Below, in pieces: positions 40,488 to 48,938 of a DNA stretch of 56,270 nucleotides. Position 1 is the stretch's first letter. Every line of letters starts with the position of its first letter. Under the pieces are notes generated by a model. It saw only the letters and a list, made by a program, of their open reading frames with translations. It did not search any database and was not told the origin of the DNA. Both the position numbers and the translations under genes were made by a program. Source of the DNA: RGIG5612 sp045600845 (lineage in GTDB: Bacteria; Bacillota; Clostridia; Lachnospirales; Lachnospiraceae); contig JAZRYR010000019.1 in the NCBI GenBank assembly GCA_045600845.1, positions 1 through 56,270 on the forward strand, given 5' to 3'.

Positions 40488-41261
40488 ATGAAAAAAAATC
40501 AGTCAATCAAATTTAAAAGAATAGATCCAAAAATTCTTCTTATCGGAATCGTTGTTCTGGTTCTTCTTGTATTGACCGGATTTAAGGTATACGTGGATAA
40601 TGATTATAAGCCGGTCCACAGTCCGGACTATTTCGTACTAGAAGCCCCCGTGACAGTTTCAAAAACGGATAATATGATTTCTATTCTTCCGGGATCTGCA
40701 TCAAATAAAAATACGGGGCTGATTTTTTACGGCGGAGAAAGAATTAATGCGGAATGTTATTATCCGCTGATGAAGAAATTGGCATCGAAAGGGTATTCCT
40801 GTTGTCTGCCGACAACTTTTGGGAATCTGCCGATTCTGAATATAGAAGGAGCGGAATTTGTCATCCGCAAATATCCCGAAATAAAGAATTGGTATATTGT
40901 CGCTCATTCTCAGGCTTGTGAAGTTGCTGCGGAATATGCGAAAGGTCATCCAGGTGCTCTTAAGGGACTGATATATCTTGGAGGATTTTCACGGAAGCAA
41001 GATCTCTCCGGGAGCGATTTGAAGCTTTTATCCATTCACGGTTCCAGAGATACCATTTTCTCTTTAGAGAAGTTTGAAAAAGCGAAAGCAAACGATCCAA
41101 AAGGGGCTGTCTATCAAGTCATAAATGGAGGGAACAATTCTGGCTTTGCGGACTGTGGGCTGATCCGAAAAGATACTTCAGCAACAATTGATGTTTCCGA
41201 ACAATTGAAAGAAACTGCCTCAATGATCGACGAATTTATTAATAAACCAAAGGAAAAGTAG
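40488..41261 (+). CDS. Membrane-anchored alpha/beta hydrolase-like protein, catalytic residues altered
   Basis: The 257-residue protein has one N-terminal membrane helix (ILLIGIVVLVLLVLTGFKVY near 17-36) and an outer alpha/beta hydrolase fold. The fold is recognisable from NTGLIFYGGERINAECYYPL near 75, KGYSCCLPTTFGNLPIL, WYIVAHSQACEVAAEYAKGH near 136 and LLSIHGSRDTIF near 180. Active members of this family carry GHSLGG around the nucleophile and GGNHAGFG with the catalytic His. Here these read AHSQAC (Ser141 kept) and GGNNSGFADCG (Asn217 where His is expected), while Asp188 is kept. It is probably catalytically weak or inactive and may be a binding protein. alr starts four bases after its stop, so the two are co-expressed. 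Confidence 0.8.
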   Translation: MKKNQSIKFKRIDPKILLIGIVVLVLLVLTGFKVYVDNDYKPVHSPDYFVLEAPVTVSKTDNMISILPGSASNKNTGLIFYGGERINAECYYPLMKKLASKGYSCCLPTTFGNLPILNIEGAEFVIRKYPEIKNWYIVAHSQACEVAAEYAKGHPGALKGLIYLGGFSRKQDLSGSDLKLLSIHGSRDTIFSLEKFEKAKANDPKGAVYQVINGGNNSGFADCGLIRKDTSATIDVSEQLKETASMIDEFINKPKEK

Positions 41262-41264
41262 AAG

Positions 41265-42416
41265 ATGGAAAAATTTTATCGTTGCAGTGCAGATATTAAT
41301 CTGGATGCTATAAGAAATAATATTCAGTCCGCACAGAAAACCTTAGACGATGGTGTAAAGACCTGTGCCATTTTAAAAGCGGACGGATATGGACATGGTG
41401 CGGTTCCTATTGCTAAAAGCATCGCGGATTTAGTTGATTTTTATGCGGTAGCTTCTTTTGAAGAGGCGATGGAACTGGTGAATAATGGAATAAAGATGCC
41501 GATTCTGATTCTTGGCTATATCCATTATAGTTTCAATGAAGAAGCGATTCAAAACGACATCTGTTTGACCGTTTATGATCTGGATATGGCGAAAAAGGTT
41601 TCCAAAAGTGCAGTAAAAGTTGGAAAAACAGCAAAAATTCATTTAAAAATTAATACTGGCATGAATCGTATTGGATTCAAACCGACTCCGGAAAACCTGG
41701 AGGTAATCAAAAAAATCAGTAAATTAAAAAATATAGAGATTGAAGGAGTTTTTACTCATTTCCATAGTGCCGATGAAAAGAGCCTGGCTTCTTCGAATGA
41801 TCAGGAAAAACTTTTTAAAGACTACACCGATGCTATTGAAGCTATGGGAATCCATATTCCAATCAAGCATTGTTCCAATAGTGCGGCGATCATAAGAATG
41901 AAAAATGCGAATTACAATATGGTTCGTATGGGAATTCTCATTTATGGTCTGTATCCTTCGAAATATGTAAAACAGATGAAATTACAGCCGGCCATGACGT
42001 TAAAGAGCCATATTACGACCTTAAAGACCCTCGAGAAGGGCGATACCGTTGGTTACGGTGCAACTTTTACGGCAAAACATAAAATGCAGCTAGCAACGGT
42101 TTCTGTAGGCTATGCGGATGGTTATTTACGGAATCTGAGGAATAAAGGAAAGGTCCTGGTCCGCGGACAAATCTGCAAGATTGTTGGCGGCGTTTGTATG
42201 GACCAGATCATGATTGATGTGTCCAAGGTACCGGATGTAAAAGTTCATGACGAAGTAATACTGGTGGGAAAGGAAAAAGACAAAGAAGTTCCGATGGAAG
42301 AACTTGCTGAATTAGCGGGAACGATTAATTATGAATTTGCCTGTGGAATCACCAGAAGAGTTACCAGAAGATATTTATCAAAAGGTAAGGTTGTGTATAT
42401 TAAAGAATACTGTTAG
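41265..42416 (+). CDS. alr: Alanine racemase
   Basis: This PLP enzyme makes D-alanine for peptidoglycan. The 383-residue protein has CAILKADGYGHGAVPIAKSI with the PLP lysine K38, KINTGMNRIGFKP near 129, HCSNSAAIIRM near 203, NMVRMGILIYGLYPSK near 218, GYGATFTAKHKMQLATVSVG near 264 containing the catalytic-Tyr region (VGYGATF), and GGVCMDQIMIDV near 308. It overlaps almost directly with the upstream hydrolase-like gene (four-base gap, AAGTAGAAG before ATG). In this family the second catalytic residue is the tyrosine of the C-terminal domain, present here. Confidence 0.96.
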   Translation: MEKFYRCSADINLDAIRNNIQSAQKTLDDGVKTCAILKADGYGHGAVPIAKSIADLVDFYAVASFEEAMELVNNGIKMPILILGYIHYSFNEEAIQNDICLTVYDLDMAKKVSKSAVKVGKTAKIHLKINTGMNRIGFKPTPENLEVIKKISKLKNIEIEGVFTHFHSADEKSLASSNDQEKLFKDYTDAIEAMGIHIPIKHCSNSAAIIRMKNANYNMVRMGILIYGLYPSKYVKQMKLQPAMTLKSHITTLKTLEKGDTVGYGATFTAKHKMQLATVSVGYADGYLRNLRNKGKVLVRGQICKIVGGVCMDQIMIDVSKVPDVKVHDEVILVGKEKDKEVPMEELAELAGTINYEFACGITRRVTRRYLSKGKVVYIKEYC

Positions 42417-42458
42417 AATAGAAAAAATAAAATTATTGATTTAAGAAAGGATTATATT

Positions 42459-43313
42459 ATGGACGACCACCCTCGAGCGGGATTCTTTGGCAAAATTTTT
42501 AAGAAAAAAGATGAAAACGAAATAGAAAATGAAATTGTTTCTATGCTGAACGAAGGTCAGGAACAGGGAGAAATCTTGGAGAGTGAAGCTGAGATGATCA
42601 CGAATATCTTTGACCTGGATGAGACCAGCTGCTCGGAGATTATGACTCACCGAAAAAACATTTGTGCACTTGATGGTGAGGTAACGCTTTTCGAGGCGCT
42701 GAATATGATTTTGGAAGAAACCTTCTCCCGGTTTCCGGTTTTTGTGGATAATATCGACAATATTATAGGTATCCTTCATATCAAAGATGCTATGAAATTT
42801 TATCTGCATGAAGAAAACCAGTCGAAATTGATAAAGGATATTCCAGGGTTATTGCAGAAAGTTTACTATACTCCGGAAACCAGTAAAATCAACAGCATAT
42901 TTAAAAATATGCAATCCAACAAAATCCATATGGAAATTGTTGTGGATGAGTATGGACAGACTTCGGGAATCATATGCATGGAAGATATTCTTGAGGAAAT
43001 TGTAGGAAACATCTTTGATGAGCATGACGAAGTAGAAATCAATATTAACAAAACCGAAGAAAATGTTTATATTGTAAAAGGACTTACTCCTCTGGAGGAA
43101 ATAACCGAAGAAATCGGAATCGAGTACGAGGATGACGATTTTGAAACATTAAATGGTTATCTCATCTCAAAGATTGACCGGATTCCTGAAAATGACGAGG
43201 GAACGGAAATAACTGAAAATGGCGTATCCTACAAGATATTAACTGTTGAAGATAAAACAATTTCTCTTGTTCAGCTTGAATTAAAACCGGGACAGGAAAT
43301 AAAAGAAGAATAA
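42459..43313 (+). CDS. CBS-domain/CorC-type protein without membrane domain
   Basis: The 284-residue protein matches the cytoplasmic part of hemolysin-C/CorC proteins. An acidic N-terminal helix pair (ESEAEMITNIFDLDETSCSE) is followed by IMTHRKNICALDGEVTLFEA at the start of the first CBS domain. SRFPVFVDNIDNIIGILHIK follows near 90, and the second CBS domain has MEIVVDEYGQTSGIICMEDI near 160 with LEEIVGNIFDEHDE. The C-terminal transporter-associated domain spans about 195-275 (LEEITEEIGIEYEDDDFETL). The DUF21 membrane part of larger relatives is absent. CBS pairs usually bind adenine nucleotides. AAGAAAGGATTATATT precedes the ATG. A role in ion homeostasis is only a family label. Confidence 0.86.
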   Translation: MDDHPRAGFFGKIFKKKDENEIENEIVSMLNEGQEQGEILESEAEMITNIFDLDETSCSEIMTHRKNICALDGEVTLFEALNMILEETFSRFPVFVDNIDNIIGILHIKDAMKFYLHEENQSKLIKDIPGLLQKVYYTPETSKINSIFKNMQSNKIHMEIVVDEYGQTSGIICMEDILEEIVGNIFDEHDEVEININKTEENVYIVKGLTPLEEITEEIGIEYEDDDFETLNGYLISKIDRIPENDEGTEITENGVSYKILTVEDKTISLVQLELKPGQEIKEE

Positions 43314-43328
43314 AGGAAGAGGTAATTT

Positions 43329-44057
43329 ATGTCAGGACATTCAAAGTTTGCGAACATTAAACACAAAAAAGAAAAAAACGACGCAGCAAAAGGTAAAATG
43401 TTTACCATTATCGGTAAGGAAATTGCCATTGCAGTTAAAGAGGGTGGACCGGACCCTGCGAATAACTCAAAGCTTCGTGATGTTATCGCAAAGGCTAAGG
43501 CAAACAACATGCCAAACGATACAATCGACCGTGGTATCAAAAAAGCAGCTGGTGATGCAAACTCTGTAAATTACGAAGTTATCACCTATGAAGGGTATGG
43601 TCCTTCCGGGATTGCGATCATTGTTGATACCTTAACGGATAATAAGAATCGTACAGCGGCTAATGTAAAACATGCTTTCTCCAAAGGGAATGGTAATGTT
43701 GGTACTCCGGGTTGCGTTTCTTATATGTTTGATAAAAAAGGCCAGATTATCATCGACAAAGAAGAAGTTGAAATGGATGCAGATGAGTTAATGATGCTGG
43801 CACTGGATGCCGGTGCAGAAGATTTTTCAGAAGATGAAGAATCCTATACGGTATTAACCTCTCCGGAAGATTTCAGTGCAGTACGTGAAGCTCTGGAAGC
43901 AGAGAATATTCCCATGATGGAAGCTCAGGTGGAAATGATTCCTCAGAATTATGTAGATCTTACCAACGAGGAAGATATCAAAAATCTTAACAAGATTTTA
44001 GAACTTCTGGATGATGATGATGATGTTCAGGAAGTTTATCATAACTGGAACGAATAA
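43329..44057 (+). CDS. yebC: YebC/PmpR family protein
   Basis: At 242 residues with the family start MSGHSKFANIKHKKEKNDAA and GKMFTIIGKEIAIAVKEGGP, this is a clear YebC protein. Further blocks are NNMPNDTIDRGIKKAAGD near 57, YEGYGPSGIAIIVDTLTDNK near 83, AFSKGNGNVGTPGCVSYMF near 114 and the acidic C-terminal part. Long described as transcription regulators, members of this family have also been linked to translation of proline stretches; I cannot tell which applies. AAAGGAAGAGGTAATTT precedes the ATG, 15 bases after the CBS gene. Confidence 0.95.
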   Translation: MSGHSKFANIKHKKEKNDAAKGKMFTIIGKEIAIAVKEGGPDPANNSKLRDVIAKAKANNMPNDTIDRGIKKAAGDANSVNYEVITYEGYGPSGIAIIVDTLTDNKNRTAANVKHAFSKGNGNVGTPGCVSYMFDKKGQIIIDKEEVEMDADELMMLALDAGAEDFSEDEESYTVLTSPEDFSAVREALEAENIPMMEAQVEMIPQNYVDLTNEEDIKNLNKILELLDDDDDVQEVYHNWNE

Positions 44058-44085
44058 TTACACGGACGACTTTTGAAAGCATCAA

Positions 44086-45483
44086 ATGAATAAAAAACAT
44101 ATAATTGTGGGCATTGAGCCAGGTTCCATCGCCCACGAATTATCTATTGAAAAAGGCGATTATCTCCTGACAGTTAACGGTGAAGCTGTCAGGGATATTT
44201 TTGATTACCAGTTTTATGCGACGGATGAATATGTAACCATTGAAATTGAAAAAGCGAATGGTGATATAGAAGAATTCGAAATCGAAAAAGACTATGGTGA
44301 CGATTTAGGACTGGTATTTGAATCCAGCCTTATGGACGATTATAAATCCTGCACCAATAAATGCATTTTCTGTTTTATTGATCAGATGCCGAAGGGGATG
44401 CGGGACACTTTATATTTCAAGGATGACGATTCCCGTCTTTCCTTTCTTCAGGGAAACTACATAACGTTGACGAACATGAAAGAAGAGGACATTGACCGGA
44501 TTATCCGTTTCCGTATGGAGCCGATAAATATTTCCATTCATACCACGAATAAGGAACTCCGGTGCAAAATGCTGAATAACCGCTTTGCCGGGGAAACGTT
44601 GCGTTTTCTTGATCGTTTTCATGATGCCGGAATATTAATGAATGGGCAGATTGTCCTCTGCAAAGGCATTAATGATGGAGAAGAACTGGAAAAAACTCTG
44701 AATGATCTTTCTAAATATGTCGCAAATATGGAATCGGTATCCATTGTGCCTGTAGGATTGACCAAATACCGGGAAGGATTGTATCATTTAGAGCCTTTTC
44801 ATAAAAAAGATGCGGAAAATGTCATAAATCTGGTAGAAAAATTTCAGGAAAAAATATATAATGAATACTCCAAACATTTTGTCCATGCAAGTGATGAATT
44901 TTATCTTCTTGCAGGGCGGGAACTGCCTGAAGATGAGCGTTATGACGGCTATCCCCAGTTAGAAAATGGAGTGGGCATGTTAAGGCTTTTGGAAGTAGAA
45001 TTTCACGAAGCTTTGTCTTGTTTAAATAAAAACAACCTGCCGGATAGAAAGATATCTATCGCTACCGGAAAACTTGCTTATCCGTATATGGAGTCTTTCG
45101 TCCAGGAAATGAAAGAACAATATGTTCTGCAAAAAACGAAATTTGAATATCATTGTTACGAAATTGAAAATCATTTCTTTGGCGAGAATATCACGGTTTC
45201 CGGGTTGATCTGTGGATGTGACGTTATTCGTCAGTTACAAGGAAAAGAATTAGGAGAGGAACTTCTTCTCCCGATTAACATGTTCCGGGCCGGGGAAGAA
45301 TGTTTTCTTGATGATGTAACGGTAAAAGAACTGGAAGAAAAATTACAGGTAAAAGTAACTGTAGTTCCAAGAGATGGATCGGACCTGCTCCGTGCACTTC
45401 TTGGAATAGAAAATACAGATTTTAGGAGACAAGTCTATGAGCAAGCCGATAGTGGCTATTGTTGGGAGACCGAATGTAGGTAA
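44086..45483 (+). CDS. DUF512 radical SAM protein with N-terminal PDZ-like domain
   Basis: The 465-residue protein begins with a PDZ-like domain (IVGIEPGSIAHELSIEKGDY) and then has a radical SAM type cluster motif, SCTNKCIFCFIDQMPKGMRD near 88 (C-x3-C-x2-C). FKDDDSRLSFLQGNYITLTN near 111 and PINISIHTTNKELRCKML near 146 are typical of the DUF512 group. The C-terminal DUF512 domain includes SIATGKLAYPYMESFVQEMK near 325 and NITVSGLICGCDVIRQLQGK near 367. Function is unknown; an iron-sulfur cluster is expected from the cysteines. The last 47 bases overlap the start of der in another frame, tying the two together in translation. The neighbourhood with der and plsY is one I recall in Clostridia. 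Confidence 0.87.
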   Translation: MNKKHIIVGIEPGSIAHELSIEKGDYLLTVNGEAVRDIFDYQFYATDEYVTIEIEKANGDIEEFEIEKDYGDDLGLVFESSLMDDYKSCTNKCIFCFIDQMPKGMRDTLYFKDDDSRLSFLQGNYITLTNMKEEDIDRIIRFRMEPINISIHTTNKELRCKMLNNRFAGETLRFLDRFHDAGILMNGQIVLCKGINDGEELEKTLNDLSKYVANMESVSIVPVGLTKYREGLYHLEPFHKKDAENVINLVEKFQEKIYNEYSKHFVHASDEFYLLAGRELPEDERYDGYPQLENGVGMLRLLEVEFHEALSCLNKNNLPDRKISIATGKLAYPYMESFVQEMKEQYVLQKTKFEYHCYEIENHFFGENITVSGLICGCDVIRQLQGKELGEELLLPINMFRAGEECFLDDVTVKELEEKLQVKVTVVPRDGSDLLRALLGIENTDFRRQVYEQADSGYCWETECR

Positions 45484-46762
45484 GTCTACCTTGTTCAATG
45501 CCTTAGCCGGCAGTAATATAGCAATCGTAAAGGATACACCTGGTGTTACGAGAGATCGTATTTATGCAGATGTGTCCTGGTTGGATATGGACTTTACATT
45601 AATCGATACAGGTGGTATTGAGCCAGACAGCAGCGATATCATTCTTTCCCAGATGCGGGCACAGGCACAGCTGGCAATTGATTCTGCAGATGTCATTATT
45701 TTCCTGACAGATGTCCGTCAGGGCCTTGTGGATGCTGATGACAAAGTAGCCGATATGCTTCGTCGGAGTGGTAAGCCGATTGTTCTTGTGGTAAATAAAG
45801 TAGATAATTTCGCGAAATTAGAAGCGGATGTTTATGAGTTCTATAACCTGGGCTTGGGGGATCCGGTTCCTATTTCGGCTGCAGGGAAATTAGGGTTTGG
45901 CGACATGCTGGATGAGGTAACCAAATACTTTGACCGGGCCGCGATGGAAGAGGAAGATGATGACCGGCCACGGATTGCTGTTATTGGAAAACCAAATGTT
46001 GGGAAATCTTCTCTGGTCAATGCATTGATTGGTGAAAACCGGGTGTTGGTTTCGGATATTCCTGGAACTACCAGAGATGCGGTGGATACCGTTGTTACCC
46101 GAGGCGATAAAGAATACGTTTTTATTGATACCGCGGGATTAAGGAGAAAATCCAAGATTAAGGAAGAACTGGAACGGTATTCGATTGTCCGTGCCGTAGC
46201 GGCAGTGGAAAAAGCGGATGTTGTCATTATGGTTATTTCTGCAGAGGATGGCTTTACGGAGCAGGATGCAAAGATAGCGGGAATTGCCCATGAAAGAGGA
46301 AAAGGCGTTATCATCGCTGTGAATAAATGGGATGCCATTGAAAAAGATGACAAGACGATTTACCGGTATACAGAGAAAATCCGTCAGGGCCTGGCGTACA
46401 TGCCATATGCAAGACTACTGTTTATTTCCGCGAAGACCGGGCAACGTCTGGAAAAACTGTTTGATCTGATCGACGTAGTTGTAGAAAATAGCACCAGACG
46501 TATTCAGACCGGTGTAATCAATGAAATTATTACAGAAGCAACGGCTTTGAACCAGCCGCCTTCTGACAAAGGAAAACGCCTGAAAATATTTTACGTTACA
46601 CAGGTTTCCGTTAAACCACCAACTTTTGTAATATTTGTAAATGATAGGGAGTTAATGCATTTTTCTTATTTGCGTTATCTTGAAAATAAAATCCGAGAAG
46701 CCTTTGGCTTCGAGGGAACTCCTCTTAAATTCTTTGTGCGTGAACGCAAAGAGAAAGAGTAA
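45437..46762 (+). CDS. der: Ribosome assembly GTPase Der (EngA)
   Basis: Der has two GTPase domains and a KH-like C-terminal domain and is needed for 50S subunit assembly. Domain one shows IVGRPNVGKSTLFNALAG near 6, DTPGVTRDR near 33, LIDTGGIEP near 53 and VVNKVDN near 115. Domain two shows VIGKPNVGKSSLVNALIGEN near 180, DIPGTTRDAVDTVV near 209, FIDTAGLRRKSKIKEELERY near 229 and AVNKWDAIEKDD near 294. The C-terminal part has PPTFVIFVNDRELMHFSYLR. The 441-residue length is normal. TTTAGGAGACAAGTCT precedes the ATG inside the DUF512 gene. Confidence 0.97.
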   Translation: MSKPIVAIVGRPNVGKSTLFNALAGSNIAIVKDTPGVTRDRIYADVSWLDMDFTLIDTGGIEPDSSDIILSQMRAQAQLAIDSADVIIFLTDVRQGLVDADDKVADMLRRSGKPIVLVVNKVDNFAKLEADVYEFYNLGLGDPVPISAAGKLGFGDMLDEVTKYFDRAAMEEEDDDRPRIAVIGKPNVGKSSLVNALIGENRVLVSDIPGTTRDAVDTVVTRGDKEYVFIDTAGLRRKSKIKEELERYSIVRAVAAVEKADVVIMVISAEDGFTEQDAKIAGIAHERGKGVIIAVNKWDAIEKDDKTIYRYTEKIRQGLAYMPYARLLFISAKTGQRLEKLFDLIDVVVENSTRRIQTGVINEIITEATALNQPPSDKGKRLKIFYVTQVSVKPPTFVIFVNDRELMHFSYLRYLENKIREAFGFEGTPLKFFVRERKEKE

Positions 46763-46791
46763 GAAAAAATCACTAATCGGGGGATTTAGTA

Positions 46792-47919
46792 ATGTTTTTC
46801 ACACCGGAAAGAATTTTCCTTTTATGTTGCTTAGGCGGAGGATATATCTTCGGCTTGATACAGACTGCTTTTTTTATCAGCAAAGCAAAACATAAAGATT
46901 TGAGATACCATGGAAGTGGAAACCTGGGAACAACGAATGCATGGCGTGTTCTGGGTGCCGGATATGGTATTTTGACTTTCCTCGGTGATATTGTGAAAAC
47001 CGGTCTGGCTATTTTCCTGGCTATGTATATCTATCAGAAATTCTATATGACATCCCTCATTATTGATTTTCATGCAGTGGTTTTATATACCGGAGTCGGA
47101 GTTGTACTGGGACACGATTTCCCTTGCTATTTAAAATTTAAAGGTGGTAAAGGAATCGCATGTACCTTTGCTACGATCGTATGCCTTCAGGATCTGAAAC
47201 TTCTGGCAGTCGCTATTTTTGTATTTTTAGTAGTATTCCTGGTTTCCAGATATGTTTCTGTGGCATCGTTACTGATGGTATTTTGCTCCTCGGTAGCCTT
47301 CATGTTTTTCATGCTGATGAAATGGACCTATGTTCCGGAAGAGTGGATTTTTGATTGTGAAGTAACAATTTCTCTTTTATTTATCCTGGCAATGATTGCC
47401 CATCGGTCCAATCTGCTTCGTTTGGCTTATGATGAAGAAAATAAATTCTTGTTCCGTAAGCGTTTAAGAGAAGAGCAGAAAGAAGAGGACTATACCGACT
47501 TCGATAAGTATTATGACGACAATTCAGAGGACACATCTGCCGAAACTATAGAAGAAACTGCAGAACCTGCACAGGAAGAAGCCTCTGCTGAAGTTCCGGA
47601 AGCAGAAGCTGTGGAAGAAACAACGGAAGAACCGGAAGAAATATCCGCAGAAGTATCCGAGGATGCAGAAGAAACTGCCGAAGAAACGAACGAAGCTGCG
47701 GGCGAGGAAACTGCCGAGGAAGCCGGAGAGTTTGCAGCGGATGTAACCGAAGAAGAAATGGAAGAGTCGGTAGAAGATATTCCTTCTGCAGAACCTTCGA
47801 AGAATGTATCTAAGAAAAAGAACAAATCTTCCAAGAAGTCTGATCCAAATACTATGGATAAGAGAAAACAAAGGAGATTAGGTAAAAAGGAAAAAAGAGA
47901 AAAACAAAAAAATAAATAA
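46792..47919 (+). CDS. plsY: Glycerol-3-phosphate acyltransferase PlsY with a long acidic then basic tail
   Basis: PlsY transfers an acyl group from acyl-phosphate to glycerol-3-phosphate, the first step of phospholipid synthesis. The first 215 residues are the membrane enzyme, with its three motifs: YHGSGNLGTTNAWRVLG near 38, VLGHDFPCYLKFKGGKGIAC near 103 and a third near 205 (MIAHRSNLLRL). After this come about 160 extra residues: an acidic stretch rich in Glu/Ala/Thr (ETAEPAQEEASAEVPEAEAV and similar) and then a Lys-rich end (KKKNKSSKKSDPN, KRRLGKKEKREKQKNK pattern). Usual PlsY proteins have 195-215 residues. The frame is uninterrupted. GGGGGATTTAGTA precedes the ATG. Confidence 0.93.
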   Translation: MFFTPERIFLLCCLGGGYIFGLIQTAFFISKAKHKDLRYHGSGNLGTTNAWRVLGAGYGILTFLGDIVKTGLAIFLAMYIYQKFYMTSLIIDFHAVVLYTGVGVVLGHDFPCYLKFKGGKGIACTFATIVCLQDLKLLAVAIFVFLVVFLVSRYVSVASLLMVFCSSVAFMFFMLMKWTYVPEEWIFDCEVTISLLFILAMIAHRSNLLRLAYDEENKFLFRKRLREEQKEEDYTDFDKYYDDNSEDTSAETIEETAEPAQEEASAEVPEAEAVEETTEEPEEISAEVSEDAEETAEETNEAAGEETAEEAGEFAADVTEEEMEESVEDIPSAEPSKNVSKKKNKSSKKSDPNTMDKRKQRRLGKKEKREKQKNK

Positions 47920-47948
47920 TATAACGATAGATATTTGAGGAAATAAAA

Positions 47949-48938
47949 ATGGCAAAAATTACCGTATTAGGTGCAGGAAGCTGGGCTCTTGGAATCAGTA
48001 TTCTCCTGAATGATAATGGACATAATGTTACAGTCTGGAGTGCGATTCCGGAAGAAATTGAATTATTAAAAGAGACTCATAAAAATCCGAAGTACCTAAA
48101 GGATGTTGTCATTCCGGACTCTGTTCAGCTGTCAACGGACCTGAAATGTGCAGTAACCGATGCCGATGTAATTGTAATGGCGGTTGCCTCAAAATTTGTC
48201 AGAAATACTGCAAAGAGATTAACCGGACTTATTCCTGCTGGCCAGATTATTGTAAACTTGGCGAAAGGAATCGAGTCCGATTCTTTATTTACTATGACCC
48301 AGGTTATTTTCGAGGAACTTCCGGAAGCGGAAGTATGTGTTTTATCCGGACCGAGCCATGCAGAAGAAGTTGCCAGAAAGATGCCGACCCTTGTAACCAT
48401 TGCCAGCGAAAATCAGAAGATTGCCAAGTATCTCCAGCAGGTTTTCGCCAGTCCGGTATTTCGTGTTTATACCAGTGAAGATGTGTTGGGAATAGAAGTT
48501 GGCGGTTCCTTAAAAAATGTAATCGCTCTTGCGGCAGGTATGGCCGATGGAATTGGTTACGGAGATAATGTGAAAGCAGCTCTGATTACACGTGGAATCA
48601 AAGAAATTTCACGATTGGCTATTAAAATGGGAGCAAAAGCAGAAACTCTTTACGGTCTTTCCGGAATGGGAGATCTGATTGTTACCTGTGCTTCCATGCA
48701 TAGCAGAAACCGTCGTGCGGGTATCCTTATCGGGCAGGGGAAAACCATGGAAGAAGCAATTAAAGAAGTTGACATGGTTGTAGAAGGTATTGTATCGGCG
48801 GAAGCGGCGATGCAACTGGCAGAAAAGTATGGCATTGAAATGCCGATTGTTACGCAGGTAAATAAAGTGCTTTTTGAAAATAAATCTGTTCGGGAAGCAG
48901 TAGATCACTTGATGATCCGTGATCTTATTTCAGAATAA
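47949..48938 (+). CDS. gpsA: Glycerol-3-phosphate dehydrogenase [NAD(P)+]
   Basis: GpsA reduces dihydroxyacetone phosphate to glycerol-3-phosphate, the substrate used by PlsY encoded just upstream. The 329-residue protein has the N-terminal nucleotide loop VLGAGSWALGISILLNDNGH, then NLAKGIE near 98, SGPSHAEEVARKMPTLVTIA near 136, EVGGSLKNVIALAAGMADGI near 183 with the catalytic lysine, and GLSGMGDLIVTCASMHSRNR near 237. The loop has GSWAL where GSWGT/GSWGL-like forms are also seen. TTGAGGAAATAAAA precedes the ATG. The stop overlaps the start of the MutS-like gene (TAATG). Confidence 0.96.
   Translation: MAKITVLGAGSWALGISILLNDNGHNVTVWSAIPEEIELLKETHKNPKYLKDVVIPDSVQLSTDLKCAVTDADVIVMAVASKFVRNTAKRLTGLIPAGQIIVNLAKGIESDSLFTMTQVIFEELPEAEVCVLSGPSHAEEVARKMPTLVTIASENQKIAKYLQQVFASPVFRVYTSEDVLGIEVGGSLKNVIALAAGMADGIGYGDNVKAALITRGIKEISRLAIKMGAKAETLYGLSGMGDLIVTCASMHSRNRRAGILIGQGKTMEEAIKEVDMVVEGIVSAEAAMQLAEKYGIEMPIVTQVNKVLFENKSVREAVDHLMIRDLISE

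Noticed and set aside
47511..47871. Two Ser- or Phe/Arg-rich open frames on the minus strand
   Set aside because: They mirror the Glu/Ala repeat of the PlsY tail; no start signals.
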